In this document: positions 8,945-18,550 of the stretch, in pieces
Layout: the number at the start of each line of letters is the position of its first letter
How positions within the stretch are numbered: position 1 is the stretch's first letter
Source: Lactobacillus sp. UBA5804
Lineage (GTDB): Bacteria; Bacillota; Bacilli; Lactobacillales; Lactobacillaceae
Assembly (NCBI GenBank): GCA_002418055.1
Contig: DIDI01000037.1
Span: 1-64,000, forward strand
Direction: 5' to 3'
Length of the DNA: 64,000 bases
Notes under the pieces: model-generated
The model's database searches: none
Told to the model about the DNA's origin: nothing
The model's input: only the letters and a program-made list of their open reading frames with translations
Made by a program: the position numbers and the translations under genes

Positions 8945-8959
8945 TTGTAACGGTTACAA
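8945..8959. promoter_or_regulatory. Palindromic operator candidate upstream of the reductase
   Basis: TTGTAACGGTTACAA is a perfect inverted repeat of seven bases around one central base. It overlaps the reductase Shine-Dalgarno (8939-8946) by two bases and lies about 10 bases downstream of the -10. It resembles but does not match a CcpA cre site, being one base short in the centre. Confidence 0.6.
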
Positions 8960-8969
8960 CAACAAGTTA

Positions 8970-8975
8970 ATTATA
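8970..8975 (-). promoter_or_regulatory. -10 element of the reductase promoter
   Basis: TATAAT preceded by TGC on the minus strand (extended -10). No convincing -35 is seen. Confidence 0.55.
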
Positions 8976-9009
8976 GCAGTTGCCTTGCTTAGCTGGGTAA
9001 ACATTGGCT

Positions 9010-9046
9010 CAAAAAAACCGCAGCTATCATTGAAGTGGCTACGGTT
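9010..9046 (-). terminator. Terminator of the yitT-family gene
   Basis: On the minus strand AACCGTAGCC (9037-9046) pairs with the complement of 9016-9025, followed by seven T residues. Confidence 0.75.
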
Positions 9047-9053
9047 AATCTTT

Positions 9054-9944
9054 TTATTTTCTAAATATTGGGCGATGTCTCGGTCGTTTCCCGTAACTGA
9101 ACCCTTCGCCCAGGGCTTCATGTACTTGGATAATTGAAATAAACGCATGCTCATCTTCATGGTGAACAATCTGCTTCAGCATTGGAATTTCCCGTGGTGA
9201 GACAATCACATAAATAATGCGTTTGTCATCTTGCTTGTAGCCACCTAGACCTTTAAGGTAAGTAAGGCCACGATCCATTTTAAGATCAATCATTTTACCA
9301 ATCGACTCATAGGCATCTGAAATAATCAGGACGCCGCGAGCTGAGTAAGCACCTTGTTGGACCCAATCCATAACGCGGGAGAGCAAGAAAGAGGCAATCA
9401 GAGTGTACATCATGTGCTTGAGATCTAGATAAGTTAGCGAGAAGAGGAGGACGATAGCATCTACCGCTAATAGGATTTGACCGGAAGAAATGCCCAACTC
9501 GATTTGTCCAATTCGTGCCAAAATATCAGAACCACCACTTGTCCCATTGAACCGAAAGACAATGCCTAGTCCTAGTCCTGATAGGCTACCAGCCAAGATG
9601 GCACTTAGAAAGAGGTCGTGCTCAAGGTTGAATTGTTCTATAATAGGCAGTGTGTGCCAGAAGGATAAGAAGAATGACAGACAGATAATGCCCCAGATGG
9701 TATAAATCAGTGATCGCTTACTTAAAAAATGTAGGCCGAGCAATAGTAATGGGATGTTTAAAATTAAGGTTGATAAGCCCATGTTAATATTCCAGAAGTG
9801 TCTTAAGATTAGACTCACACCACTGATACCACCGTCAGCCAAGCGATTGGGGGCGGAAATCATGTCAAGGCTTAAAGCATAGATGGCACAACCAATGGCA
9901 ATCATGCTTAATTCGATGATCGTTGAACGTTTTAATTTAGGCAT
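9054..9944 (-). CDS. YitT family membrane protein (DUF161 and DUF2179)
   Basis: 296 residues: about five or six hydrophobic helices in the first 200 residues with the family motif NRLADGGISGVSLIL and GTSGGSDILARIG, then a soluble C-terminal domain of about 80 residues (RGLTYLKGLGGYKQDDKRIIYVIVSPREI) typical of DUF2179. The family is widespread in Firmicutes with no settled function. GGAG lies upstream of the ATG. It is a monocistronic unit, divergent from cca. Confidence 0.9.
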   Translation of the reverse strand: MPKLKRSTIIELSMIAIGCAIYALSLDMISAPNRLADGGISGVSLILRHFWNINMGLSTLILNIPLLLLGLHFLSKRSLIYTIWGIICLSFFLSFWHTLPIIEQFNLEHDLFLSAILAGSLSGLGLGIVFRFNGTSGGSDILARIGQIELGISSGQILLAVDAIVLLFSLTYLDLKHMMYTLIASFLLSRVMDWVQQGAYSARGVLIISDAYESIGKMIDLKMDRGLTYLKGLGGYKQDDKRIIYVIVSPREIPMLKQIVHHEDEHAFISIIQVHEALGEGFSYGKRPRHRPIFRK

Positions 9945-10040
9945 ATTGTCTCCTTTGAAAATAAATCATAATATCTAAAGTAACATATTTAGGAATTGAT
10001 GACACGCTTAAACCGTGGAAGTCAATAAGTTGAAAAAATA

Positions 10041-11243
10041 ATGACTATTAAAGAACTACCAAAGATTTTTTTATTAGCGATGCCCGTTTTGAAAGCAATC
10101 GAACAAGCCGGCTTTGAAGCTTACTTTGTCGGTGGCGCTGTGCGCGATGTGCTACTTGGACATCATATCCATGATATTGATATTGCGACGAGTGCGTATC
10201 CCGAAGAAGTTAAAGCGCTCTTTGATAAAACCATTGATACTGGCTTGCAACATGGCACTGTCACAGTGTTATATGGGGGAGAAAGTTACGAGATTACAAC
10301 TTTTCGGACAGAATCCGGGTATCAAGACTTCCGTAGACCCGATAAAGTCACGTTTGTGCAAAATCTAGATGAAGATTTGAAGCGGCGTGATTTCACCATT
10401 AATGCACTGGCAATGAATACGCAGGGAGAAGTCATTGATTTATTTAATGGCTTAGACGATTTAAAGCACCATGTGATTCGAGCAGTTGGGGATCCAGAGC
10501 AACGGTTTCACGAAGATGCATTACGGATGCTAAGAGCAGTACGCTTCATGAGTCAATTGAAATTTACCATTGAAGCGCGGACTAAGCAAGCAATTTTAGA
10601 TCACCATCAATTGCTCCACAAAATTTCAATTGAGCGAATCCGCGAGGAATTCGTCAAGATGGGATTGGGGCCAGATTCACGTGCCGCTTTTGCTGTCTTT
10701 ATTGCGACCAAATTGGTTGAGGCATGTCCTAATTTTGCAGGGCAAAGTGATTATTTAGCAGTATATCCGCAGCTAGAGTATAGCCCGGACATTGAGATGA
10801 GCTTTTGGACGATTATTGTCCTATTGTTGAAATTGCCAAGTGCCCGAATTCTCACTTTTATGCGTGATTGGAAAAATTCTAATGCGATGGCACATGCGGT
10901 CAATCAAGTCGTCAACTGCTTTGATGTCATTACTGACCACACGCCTAGCAATCTTGAGTTGTTTAGGGCGGGGAAAGTTGCTTTAATTAATGCCATTGAT
11001 GTGGCTCGTATTTTAGGTGAACCAGTTGATGCTAAAGTACTGGTTGATCGTTATACGGCGCTACCCATTAAAAGCCAAAAAGAACTGGCTATTGATGGCA
11101 GCTACTTAGTTGCACATGGCATGCGTCCCGGTCCTGGTTTAGGGCGATTACTAATGCAATTAACCGCTGCTGTAATTGATGGTAAGGTGGCTAATACGCC
11201 GGAAGCCATTGGACAATTAGCAGATGAAATCGTTTTGGCATAA
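10041..11243 (+). CDS. cca: CCA tRNA nucleotidyltransferase
   Basis: 400 residues, class II CCA-adding enzyme that builds or repairs the 3' CCA of tRNAs. The nucleotidyl-transfer motif is [19 protein letters not shown] with its D-x-D metal pair; RRDFTINAL and [12 protein letters not shown] are the next conserved motifs. The rest is the helical body and tail. The ribosome site is weak (TTGAAAA), but the ATG at 10041 precedes the motif at the normal distance. Ends at a strong bidirectional terminator. Confidence 0.95.
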   Translation: MTIKELPKIFLLAMPVLKAIEQAGFEAYFVGGAVRDVLLGHHIHDIDIATSAYPEEVKALFDKTIDTGLQHGTVTVLYGGESYEITTFRTESGYQDFRRPDKVTFVQNLDEDLKRRDFTINALAMNTQGEVIDLFNGLDDLKHHVIRAVGDPEQRFHEDALRMLRAVRFMSQLKFTIEARTKQAILDHHQLLHKISIERIREEFVKMGLGPDSRAAFAVFIATKLVEACPNFAGQSDYLAVYPQLEYSPDIEMSFWTIIVLLLKLPSARILTFMRDWKNSNAMAHAVNQVVNCFDVITDHTPSNLELFRAGKVALINAIDVARILGEPVDAKVLVDRYTALPIKSQKELAIDGSYLVAHGMRPGPGLGRLLMQLTAAVIDGKVANTPEAIGQLADEIVLA

Positions 11244-11277
11244 AAAAAGACCTCAACACATGCGTTGAGGTCTTTTG
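11243..11277. terminator. Bidirectional terminator between cca and hemolysin III gene
   Basis: AAAAGACCTCAAC (11245-11257) pairs perfectly with GTTGAGGTCTTTT (11264-11276), with A and T runs on the two sides. Confidence 0.9.
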
Positions 11278-11281
11278 TAGA

Positions 11282-11959
11282 TTACACATAAAGTAGGACT
11301 GAGAAAAACATCAGGATGGAGCCAGCTAAGACGAAACAGTGCCAAATGGAATGATTTAGTGGCAACTTCTTGAACCCAAATATGAATGCGCCAATGGTAT
11401 AGGCAACACCGCCAGCGACTAGTAGCCAGAAGCCACTAGTACCTAGTCGGTGATAGAGGACAGGGCCAGAGAAGAGGATTAGCCAGCCCATAAGAATGTA
11501 CATGCTACACTCCAATAAAACATGTGGCTTGCGCTGGAAAATATAGAAGAGAATCCCAGCTAAGGTTAGTAACCAGATAATACTGAAAATTAGCCAGCCT
11601 TTACTGCCGCCAATTGCGACCAACGAATAAGGGGTGTAGGAGCCAGCAATCAGTAAGAAAATTGATGAATGATCAAAAATCTGAAAGACTTTACGAGCGC
11701 GGGTATAAATCAAACTATGATATAACGTCGAAAAGAGATAGAGCAGTACCAGGCAGGAACCGTATATGCTAAAAGTGATGATTTTGAGCGGGTTGCCAGA
11801 AGCGACTGCTTTAAGAATTAGTAAGACTAAGCCAGCAACTGCTAGACCAAATCCAATTCCATGAGTGATGGCACTGAAGATATTATCTAACAGTCCTAGT
11901 ACCTGGCTATGAGTTGCCAGGGGAACTGTTTTAGGATTTTTCAAAATAAAACCAACCAT
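11282..11959 (-). CDS. Hemolysin III family (PAQR-like) membrane protein
   Basis: 225 residues with seven hydrophobic segments. Family signature ITHGIGFGLAVAGL near the start, STLYHSL and FDHSSIFLLIAGSYTPYSL in the middle, and SIWHCFVLAGSILMFF at the end; the His and Asp residues that bind metal in PAQR proteins are visible. Despite the name, haemolytic activity is not implied for this group (YqfA/TrhA-like); a role in membrane fluidity is known for relatives. No clear ribosome site precedes the chosen ATG, so the start may be slightly different. Confidence 0.85.
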   Translation of the reverse strand: MVGFILKNPKTVPLATHSQVLGLLDNIFSAITHGIGFGLAVAGLVLLILKAVASGNPLKIITFSIYGSCLVLLYLFSTLYHSLIYTRARKVFQIFDHSSIFLLIAGSYTPYSLVAIGGSKGWLIFSIIWLLTLAGILFYIFQRKPHVLLECSMYILMGWLILFSGPVLYHRLGTSGFWLLVAGGVAYTIGAFIFGFKKLPLNHSIWHCFVLAGSILMFFSVLLYV

Positions 11960-12087
11960 TTCATTTTTTTATTCAAGCTAATTTTTGATATACTATAGAC
12001 AAAGTATTGCTCAGACTATGATTAAGATATCACTCACATTTTATCATAAACTTTTGAGTAGATATTATAGAATTGAGGACAGGGACT

Positions 12088-12939
12088 TTGGCAAATATCA
12101 AAATCATGACAGATTCTTCAGTCCAGTTGACCGAAGCAGAAATAACTAAGTATCACATTACTGTAATCCCACTATCGATTACCATCGATGGGACCTCTTA
12201 TATTGATGGGGTTGATATTACTCGGACCGACTTTGTGAGTAAGATGAATGCGGCTCAGGATTTACCTAAGACCAGTCAGCCACCGATTGGAAAGTTTGTG
12301 GACGCGTTCAATCAATTAACTGCTGATGGCAGTGAAGTGCTCGGTATTTTTATGGCTAAAGCACTTAGTGGCACGGTTGATGCTGCTAGACAGGCAGCAT
12401 CACTAGCCAAGAATCCCGAGCGTATTCAAATTGTTGATTCTCAGTTGACTGATCGTGCGTTAGGATTCCAAGTGCTCGCTGCGGCTAGGGATGTCACTGC
12501 TACGAAACCACTTGCGATTATTCTACAGCATTTAAAGCAAATGCAAGCAAATCAGCATTTGGATATGATGGTCATTACCCTTAAAAATCTGATTAAGGGT
12601 GGGCGCTTAGGACCACTTACGGGAACAATTGCCACCTTGTTGAACATTCGTATTTCACTCAGGATGCCTGGTGGCCGCTTAGAAGTCGGTAAAAAAGGAC
12701 GCGGTAAGCGTTTTACAGAGGCCTTTAATAGTCGGGTATTAGCTGAAATTGCTGCTAATGTTGGTCACATTAAAGAAGTAGGGATTTCCTACGTTGATAC
12801 GCCTGAGCCGGCGCACGCTTTAGCGGATCGGATTAAACAGCTGGATCCTAAGATTGATATTTTGGTTGCTGAAACGAGTCCCATTATTGCTACCCATTCT
12901 GGCCATGGGGCTTATGCAATTCTTTATTATACGGAGTAA
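12088..12939 (+). CDS. DegV family fatty-acid-binding protein
   Basis: 283 residues with both DegV domains. Starts MANIKIMTDSSVQLTE; the TDSS loop and the DFPKTSQPPIGKF motif form the lipid-binding site. DegV proteins act like FakB, presenting fatty acid to the kinase FakA. A TTG start at 12088 is chosen because GAGG lies at 12075-12078 and the family N-terminus then follows at once; a longer frame from the TTG at 12073 would cover the ribosome site. It is followed at 3 bases by yozE. A second DegV paralogue lies at 30.7 kb. Confidence 0.88.
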   Translation: MANIKIMTDSSVQLTEAEITKYHITVIPLSITIDGTSYIDGVDITRTDFVSKMNAAQDLPKTSQPPIGKFVDAFNQLTADGSEVLGIFMAKALSGTVDAARQAASLAKNPERIQIVDSQLTDRALGFQVLAAARDVTATKPLAIILQHLKQMQANQHLDMMVITLKNLIKGGRLGPLTGTIATLLNIRISLRMPGGRLEVGKKGRGKRFTEAFNSRVLAEIAANVGHIKEVGISYVDTPEPAHALADRIKQLDPKIDILVAETSPIIATHSGHGAYAILYYTE

Positions 12940-12942
12940 GCA

Positions 12943-13170
12943 ATGTATCGTGAGAGTTTTTACCGATTTTTGATGACTTTGCGTGATCCGGATTCTTATG
13001 ATGAGATCGCAGAGTTTGCTAACAATGCGCAACATGATTCACTTTTCCCCAAACAGGAGGAGAATTATGAAGTGCTATCGAATTATTTAGAGCTCAATGC
13101 TGGTTATTTACCGAGTATGTCGATTTTTGATAAGGCCTATCAGCTTTATCAAGATAAGATGAGTTATTAA
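12943..13170 (+). CDS. YozE (UPF0346) family small protein
   Basis: 75 residues, the normal family length. It starts [21 protein letters not shown] and has the family core [18 protein letters not shown]. The fold is a small SAM-like helical bundle; function is unknown. Its ribosome site GGAG lies inside the degV stop region, so the two genes are probably translationally coupled. Confidence 0.9.
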   Translation: MYRESFYRFLMTLRDPDSYDEIAEFANNAQHDSLFPKQEENYEVLSNYLELNAGYLPSMSIFDKAYQLYQDKMSY

Positions 13171-13223
13171 GGTTAACCCGATGGGCTTTTTTAATTAACA
13201 GCGTGGATTGAAAGGGAGTCGAG

Positions 13224-14063
13224 ATGGCAGTCATTCAGTGGTATCCGGGGCATATGAACAAGGCCCGAAACCAGATAGAAGATAAATTGAGTCTCATTGA
13301 TGTGGTGATAGAAGTATTAGATGCCCGCATTCCGCTGGCATCTCGTAATCCGCTGATTCAAAAATTAGTCGGTCAAAAGCCCCATCTCATTATCTTGAAC
13401 AAAGCCGATTTGGCAGATCCAGTTGTGACGCGCCAGTGGCAAGAGGCTTTAGCCGGTGAGAATCACTTGGTAGTGAGCCTGGATTCATTACACCACACGA
13501 ATATGAATGGTCTTTTGAACAGTATTAAAAGGTCGGCTAGTGTTCGGATTAAGAAATTAAAGGCTAAGGGCGCTGTTAATCCGACGATTCGGACAGCAAT
13601 TGTCGGTGTCCCTAATTGTGGTAAATCAACCCTCATTAATCGCCTAGTGGGTCACCATGCGGCCGAAGTCGGTAATAAACCGGGGGTTACTAAGGGACAA
13701 AAATGGCTCAAGACGCAGACCAATATTCAAATTCTCGACACGCCCGGTATTTTGTGGCCGAAATTTACAGATGAAACAGTCGGCTACAAGCTAGCGGCAT
13801 TGGGTGCAATTAAAGATAGTATTTTTCATTCGGATGATGTGGCGCTTTATGTGCTAGTTGCACTTAAGCGTGATTATCGGGCCAATTTAAGGCAATTTGC
13901 CCGAGTATCAGCGGCTGAGTTTGAACAATTAAGCAATCCGGATTTATTATTAGCAATGACTAAAAAGTATGGGATGCAAGATGATTATGACCGTTTTAGT
14001 TTATATTTCTTGCAGCGCCTACGCAAAGGAAAATTGGGAAGGATCTCGCTCGATCGGCCATGA
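13224..14063 (+). CDS. rbgA: Ribosome biogenesis GTPase RbgA (YlqF)
   Basis: 279 residues. It is a circularly permuted GTPase: the G4 motif NKAD (about residue 58) comes before G1 (GVPNCGKST, about 127) and G3 (DTPG, about 173). It starts with the family signature [11 protein letters not shown]. RbgA promotes a late step of 50S subunit assembly. Ribosome site AAAGGGAG. It overlaps rnhB by four bases (ATGA), a standard coupled pair in Firmicutes. Confidence 0.96.
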   Translation: MAVIQWYPGHMNKARNQIEDKLSLIDVVIEVLDARIPLASRNPLIQKLVGQKPHLIILNKADLADPVVTRQWQEALAGENHLVVSLDSLHHTNMNGLLNSIKRSASVRIKKLKAKGAVNPTIRTAIVGVPNCGKSTLINRLVGHHAAEVGNKPGVTKGQKWLKTQTNIQILDTPGILWPKFTDETVGYKLAALGAIKDSIFHSDDVALYVLVALKRDYRANLRQFARVSAAEFEQLSNPDLLLAMTKKYGMQDDYDRFSLYFLQRLRKGKLGRISLDRP

Positions 14064-14812
14064 CCATTCAAGAAGTGAAGCAATTATTGGCGCAAACAAC
14101 AATTGCACCTGAAGTGTTACAAACGCTGACTACGGATTCACGCCTTGGCGTAAAAAGACTACTTCAAAGTTATCAAAAACGTCAGGCGAAGCTCGCAGCA
14201 AAGCAAACTGCTTTTAACAAGCGGCTCGAGTTTGAGCAAGCCTTTTGGAAGAAAGGGCAACTCGTAGCTGGGGTTGATGAAGTCGGCCGTGGTCCGCTAG
14301 CAGGACCAGTGGTTGCAGCGGCAGTCATGATTGATTGCAATTTTGACTTGTGGGATGTCAATGATTCAAAACAGCTATCTGCTAAGCGCCGCTTAGAACT
14401 GTATCCCCAAATTTTGCAAGCGGCGGTGGCAGTCGGTATTGGTGTCAAAGATGCCGCGGTCATTGACCAAATTAATATCTATCAAGCCGATCGACAAGCA
14501 ATGCGCCAAGCGGTACTTGCGTTAAATGTTCGTCCAGACAGCTTACTTGTTGATGCGATGGATGTGCCGGTTAAGTTGCCACAAGTGAAACTCATTAAGG
14601 GGGATGCTCGTTCTAATTCGATTGCGGCAGCTTCAATTGTTGCTAAAGTCTTTAGGGATACGTTAATGGATGATTATGCTAAGCGCTATCCCCAATATCA
14701 CTTTACCCATAATGCGGGCTATGGGACAAAGGAGCATTTGCAAGCTTTAGAAAAATACGGCCCGTGTCCCATTCATCGGCAAACTTTTGCACCGGTTTCG
14801 AATTTTAATTAA
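14060..14812 (+). CDS. rnhB: Ribonuclease HII
   Basis: 250 residues. The catalytic motif is [18 protein letters not shown] (Asp and Glu at its start), with further acidic residues in DAMD and the [14 protein letters not shown] segment. The enzyme cuts RNA in RNA-DNA hybrids, including single ribonucleotides in DNA. An N-terminal helical extension of about 70 residues precedes the core, as is usual in Firmicutes. The start overlaps the rbgA stop by four bases. Confidence 0.96.
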   Translation: MTIQEVKQLLAQTTIAPEVLQTLTTDSRLGVKRLLQSYQKRQAKLAAKQTAFNKRLEFEQAFWKKGQLVAGVDEVGRGPLAGPVVAAAVMIDCNFDLWDVNDSKQLSAKRRLELYPQILQAAVAVGIGVKDAAVIDQINIYQADRQAMRQAVLALNVRPDSLLVDAMDVPVKLPQVKLIKGDARSNSIAAASIVAKVFRDTLMDDYAKRYPQYHFTHNAGYGTKEHLQALEKYGPCPIHRQTFAPVSNFN

Positions 14813-14830
14813 ATTGACTAATTTTGAAGG

Positions 14831-14863
14831 CCTCCTACGTATGGTTAGTTAGGAGGTTTTTTT
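14831..14863 (+). terminator. Terminator hairpin containing the dprA ribosome site
   Basis: CCTCCTA (14831-14837) pairs with TAGGAGG (14850-14856), followed by seven T residues to 14863. The dprA ATG begins at 14864. The 3' arm is the only Shine-Dalgarno for dprA. Confidence 0.75.
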
Positions 14864-15712
14864 ATGCAACAGACAGAATTACTATTACGCTGTAAGTTAT
14901 TAAAGCAATTTGGCTATATGAAATTGCTTAAACTGGCGCAGCAGTTACCGGTTAAGCCAGCTGAGCTCTCATTGAAGCAATTGCTGGCTTTGCCACTACC
15001 TACGGATATTAAGCGCCGCCTGAAAGTGGTTTTTGATAGCGAACTTGATCAGGCGGTTGCTAAAGTGATGCGGCAATGTCACGTCATTAGCTTCTTTGAT
15101 GAAATATATCCACCGCAATTACGCGAAATTTATCGTCCACCGCTGATTTTATTTGCACTCGGAAATTTACAACTACTAGAGCAAGAAATTATCACCATTG
15201 TAGGCAGCCGGCGTCCAACGAACTATAGTGAAGTGGTCTTAAGCCAATTAATTCCGCGTTTAGTTGCTGATGACTGGGTGATTGCCAGCGGTTTAGCAGT
15301 TGGGGTTGATACCTTAGCGCATGACTTAACGCTAGCTGCAGGTGGTGCGACGATTGCGGTAGTTGGCAATGGGCTTAATCAGGTCTATCCGTCAAAAAAC
15401 TTTCGCTTACAACAGCTGATTGCCCAGCAAGGGCTCCTGTTAAGTGAATATTTACCTGATACTCCGGCACGGCCTTTTCGTTTTCCAGAACGTAACCGTA
15501 TTTTAGCAGGGCTCTGTCAAAATGTATTAGTGACTGAAGCTGCCATGAAATCAGGTTCGCTCATTACCGCAAATTTAGCGTTGGATGACAACCGCAATAT
15601 TTATGCTGTCCCAGGTCCTATTACGAGTCTGCTGTCTGCAGGACCTAATCAATTGATTGCTGCCGGGGCGACACCACTGGTTGAATATGAGATTGACTTA
15701 AGAAAGATTTGA
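14864..15712 (+). CDS. dprA: DNA-processing protein DprA
   Basis: 282 residues with an N-terminal helical part of about 85 residues and a Rossmann-like DprA domain (GSRRPTNYSE, ASGLAVGVDTLAH, TIAVVGNGLNQVYPS, PFRFPERNRILAGL, EAAMKSGSLITANLALD). DprA loads RecA on incoming single strands in transformation. The normal winged-helix tail is absent, as in many short Firmicutes forms. The Shine-Dalgarno AGGAGG sits in the 3' arm of a terminator hairpin, seven T residues before the ATG, so translation may need that hairpin to open. Confidence 0.94.
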   Translation: MQQTELLLRCKLLKQFGYMKLLKLAQQLPVKPAELSLKQLLALPLPTDIKRRLKVVFDSELDQAVAKVMRQCHVISFFDEIYPPQLREIYRPPLILFALGNLQLLEQEIITIVGSRRPTNYSEVVLSQLIPRLVADDWVIASGLAVGVDTLAHDLTLAAGGATIAVVGNGLNQVYPSKNFRLQQLIAQQGLLLSEYLPDTPARPFRFPERNRILAGLCQNVLVTEAAMKSGSLITANLALDDNRNIYAVPGPITSLLSAGPNQLIAAGATPLVEYEIDLRKI

Positions 15713-15738
15713 CAAGGTTCGGTGTCTTATTCTATTCT
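15709..15738 (+). promoter_or_regulatory. Candidate topA promoter
   Basis: A perfect TTGACA at 15709-15714, overlapping the end of dprA, with TATTCT at 15733-15738 after an 18-base spacer. Confidence 0.5.
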
Positions 15739-15780
15739 CAGTCTAGCGAATATGACACTAAATCATGAAGGAGGCAGTCT

Positions 15781-17892
15781 GTGCCTACTAAAAGGAAGAA
15801 AAGATCGACGAAGCAAACCAAGAATTTGGTGATTGTGGAATCTCCAGCAAAGGCGAAGACAATTGAAAAATACTTAGGTAGAAATTTTCATGTCATTGCT
15901 TCTAAAGGACATATTCGGGACTTGCCTAAGTCCCAAATGGGAATTGATTTTGATAATCATTATCAGCCACGTTATATCTCGATTCGCGGTAAGGGTGAGA
16001 CCATTCGGGCTTTAAAAGTAGCTGCTAAAAAGTCTGAAAATATTTATTTGGCATCTGACCCCGACCGTGAGGGGGAAGCAATTGCGTGGCATGTGGCTCA
16101 TGCTCTTAATTTAGACGATACTGCGCAAAACCGGGTTACTTTCAATGAGGTCACCAAGGATGCGGTTAAAGAGGCCTTCAAACATCCCCGTCATATTGAT
16201 ATGGATACCGTGAATGCTCAGCAAGCTCGGCGAATTTTAGACCGTCTGGTTGGCTATTCCTTGTCACCAATTTTATGGGCTAAAGTTAAAAAGGGCTTAT
16301 CAGCTGGCCGCGTGCAATCGGTAGCATTGAAGCTGGTCATTGATCGCGAAAAAGCTATCAAAGCATTTAAGCCAGAAGAATATTGGACAATTGATGCGAG
16401 TTTTGCTAAAGGCAGCAGTGAATTTAGTTCGACGTTTTATGGGTATGATGGTAAGAAACAGCCACTACCTGATAATGAAGCCGTAAAGGCAGTCTTAGCT
16501 AAAATCAATAAAAAAGCAGCCTTTACGATTGAACATGTCGTCTCACGTGAACGCCGAAGACAGCCAGCGGCACCATTTACGACTTCTACCTTGCAACAAG
16601 AGGCGAACAAGCGGCTCAATTATCGGACTCGCCGGACCATGTCGATTGCGCAGCAGCTTTATGAGGGGGTCAATATCGGTAAAGGCGGTACGACTGGGTT
16701 AATTACCTATATGCGAACCGACTCGAAGCGGGTCTCAACGGTGGCGCAAGCTGAAGCCGCTAAATTTTTAAAAGAAAAATATGGCGCTGAGTATGCGGCT
16801 AAGGGTCAGCGGCACTTTAAGAATCAGGAAGATGCCCAAGATGCCCATGAAGCTATTCGCCCGACGAGTGTTTATCGCACGCCAGCAGCGCTGAAGTCAT
16901 CACTGACAACGGAACAATACCGGCTTTACAAGTTAATCTGGTCACGTTTCTTAGCTAATGAAATGACACCGGCTGTTTACGATACGATGCGGTTTGATGT
17001 GGTTCAAAATAAGGTCATCTTCAGAAGTACTGGATCGAAGTTGAAATTTGCTGGTTTTACTAAGGTATATGACAATGCTGAAGAGAAAAATCATCAGCTT
17101 CCTAAGTTAGCTGAGGGAAATAAGGTTAAACTGGTGAAATCTGACAATAAACAGCACTTTACTTTGCCACCCGCTCGTTATACTGAAGCTAGCTTAGTCC
17201 ATGCTTTGGAAGAAAACGGCGTGGGTCGGCCGTCAACGTACGCGCCAACCATCGATACCATTCAGCGCCGCTATTATGTGAAGTTAGAAGCGCGTTCAAT
17301 TGTGCCAACTGAGTTAGGTGAGATTGTTGATGCGCTAATTGAACGTTTCTTCCCAGACATCGTCAATATTGATTTTACGGCACAACTTGAAAGTGATTTG
17401 GATAAAGTTGAAGCTGGTCATAAAGACTGGGTTAAGGTGATCGATGACTACTACCAGCCATTTAAGACTGAACTTGATAAAGCCGATAGTGAAATTGAAA
17501 AAGTTCAAATTAAAGATGAACCCGCCGGCTTTAACTGTGATATTTGTGGCGGTCCGATGGTGATTAAAATGGGCCGCTATGGTAAGTTCTATGCTTGTTC
17601 GCGGTTCCCAGATTGTCGTAATACTAAGGCGATTGTCAAGAAGATTGGGGTTACTTGTCCGAAGTGTGGTAAGGGGGATGTTTTAGAGAAGAAGTCCCAT
17701 CGCAACCGGAAGTTTTACGGTTGTTCCCGCTATCCTGATTGTGACTTTATTTCTTGGGATCAACCTATCGGCCGTAATTGTCCAAATGATGGACATTATC
17801 TGATTGAAAAGAAGACGCGCAAGGGATTGATTGTGTCTTGTCCTGAGGGCGATTACAAAGAAGAGCCACAAGAGACGCAGGCTAGTCATTAA
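15781..17892 (+). CDS. topA: DNA topoisomerase I
   Basis: 703 residues, type IA topoisomerase that relaxes negative supercoils. The TOPRIM domain is at the N-terminus ([30 protein letters not shown]), and the catalytic tyrosine is Y310 in the [12 protein letters not shown] motif. Three C-terminal segments of zinc-ribbon type follow; the first two carry four cysteines each and the last has only two. GTG start at 15781 with AAGGAGG at 15769-15775. A basic N-terminal tail (KRKKRSTK) precedes the core. In related genomes trmFO and xerC follow; here hslV follows directly. Confidence 0.97.
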   Translation: MPTKRKKRSTKQTKNLVIVESPAKAKTIEKYLGRNFHVIASKGHIRDLPKSQMGIDFDNHYQPRYISIRGKGETIRALKVAAKKSENIYLASDPDREGEAIAWHVAHALNLDDTAQNRVTFNEVTKDAVKEAFKHPRHIDMDTVNAQQARRILDRLVGYSLSPILWAKVKKGLSAGRVQSVALKLVIDREKAIKAFKPEEYWTIDASFAKGSSEFSSTFYGYDGKKQPLPDNEAVKAVLAKINKKAAFTIEHVVSRERRRQPAAPFTTSTLQQEANKRLNYRTRRTMSIAQQLYEGVNIGKGGTTGLITYMRTDSKRVSTVAQAEAAKFLKEKYGAEYAAKGQRHFKNQEDAQDAHEAIRPTSVYRTPAALKSSLTTEQYRLYKLIWSRFLANEMTPAVYDTMRFDVVQNKVIFRSTGSKLKFAGFTKVYDNAEEKNHQLPKLAEGNKVKLVKSDNKQHFTLPPARYTEASLVHALEENGVGRPSTYAPTIDTIQRRYYVKLEARSIVPTELGEIVDALIERFFPDIVNIDFTAQLESDLDKVEAGHKDWVKVIDDYYQPFKTELDKADSEIEKVQIKDEPAGFNCDICGGPMVIKMGRYGKFYACSRFPDCRNTKAIVKKIGVTCPKCGKGDVLEKKSHRNRKFYGCSRYPDCDFISWDQPIGRNCPNDGHYLIEKKTRKGLIVSCPEGDYKEEPQETQASH

Positions 17893-17908
17893 ATACTAAA
17901 TTTTGTTA

Positions 17909-17951
17909 TAATATCATCAAACTAAGGCTAATTTGATGATATTATTTTTTT
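17909..17951 (+). terminator. Terminator after topA
   Basis: Thirteen-pair stem, 17909-17921 with 17932-17944, loop of ten bases, followed by seven T residues. Confidence 0.85.
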
Positions 17952-18015
17952 AGTCACGTAAGCTAGTAAGTGATATTAAAACGCTTAATATTAAATACAG
18001 AAAACGAGGATTATG

Positions 18016-18540
18016 ATGACAACGATTTGTTCAGTGAAATTCAACGGGAAAACCGCGATTGCTGGTGATGGTCAGGTGACCCTAGGTGAAAAAGTAATCG
18101 CTAAGGCGACCTCTAAAAAGATTCGGCGGATTTATCATGACCGGGTCGTGATTGGTTTTGCTGGCGGTGTCGCCGATGCCGTTAGCTTGCAAGAGCTACT
18201 TGAGCAAAAACTAGAAAGTTTTAATGGTGATTTACGCCGAGCAGCCGTTGAGTTGGCTCAAGTTTGGCGTAAAGATGCCACCCTGCAAAAATTAAATGCC
18301 ATGCTAATTGCATTTGATCAACATGATTTATTACTGATTTCAGGTAATGGTGAAGTACTCGAGCCTGATGAAAATGTGGTTGCGATTGGCTCTGGTGGTA
18401 ATTTTGCCCAGGCGGCAGCAGTCGCTTTAGTTCGCCATACGACTAATTTATCTGCGAAAGAAATTGCCCACGAGGCAGTTATGATTGCATCTGGCATTGA
18501 CGTGTTTACCGATAATTACATTTCAACCGATGAGTTGTAG
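18016..18540 (+). CDS. hslV: HslV (ClpQ) peptidase subunit
   Basis: 174 residues. Starts MTTICSVKFNGKTAIAGDGQVTLGE; the N-terminal threonine exposed after Met removal is the catalytic nucleophile, so the second of two adjacent ATGs (18016, not 18013) must be the start. GAGGA lies at 18006-18010. It forms the proteolytic double hexamer of the HslUV protease. hslU follows after 10 bases. Confidence 0.95.
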   Translation: MTTICSVKFNGKTAIAGDGQVTLGEKVIAKATSKKIRRIYHDRVVIGFAGGVADAVSLQELLEQKLESFNGDLRRAAVELAQVWRKDATLQKLNAMLIAFDQHDLLLISGNGEVLEPDENVVAIGSGGNFAQAAAVALVRHTTNLSAKEIAHEAVMIASGIDVFTDNYISTDEL

Positions 18541-18550
18541 GAGGTAATGT

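Noticed and set aside
8945..8959. CcpA cre site
   Set aside because: The palindrome has a single central base and lacks the CG centre with the 14-base cre spacing.
11282..11959. A toxin (hemolysin)
   Set aside because: Hemolysin III family naming is historical; the protein is a PAQR-like membrane protein.
13171..13200. Terminator after yozE
   Set aside because: ACCC-GAT-GGGC before T residues gives a stem too short and bulged to call.
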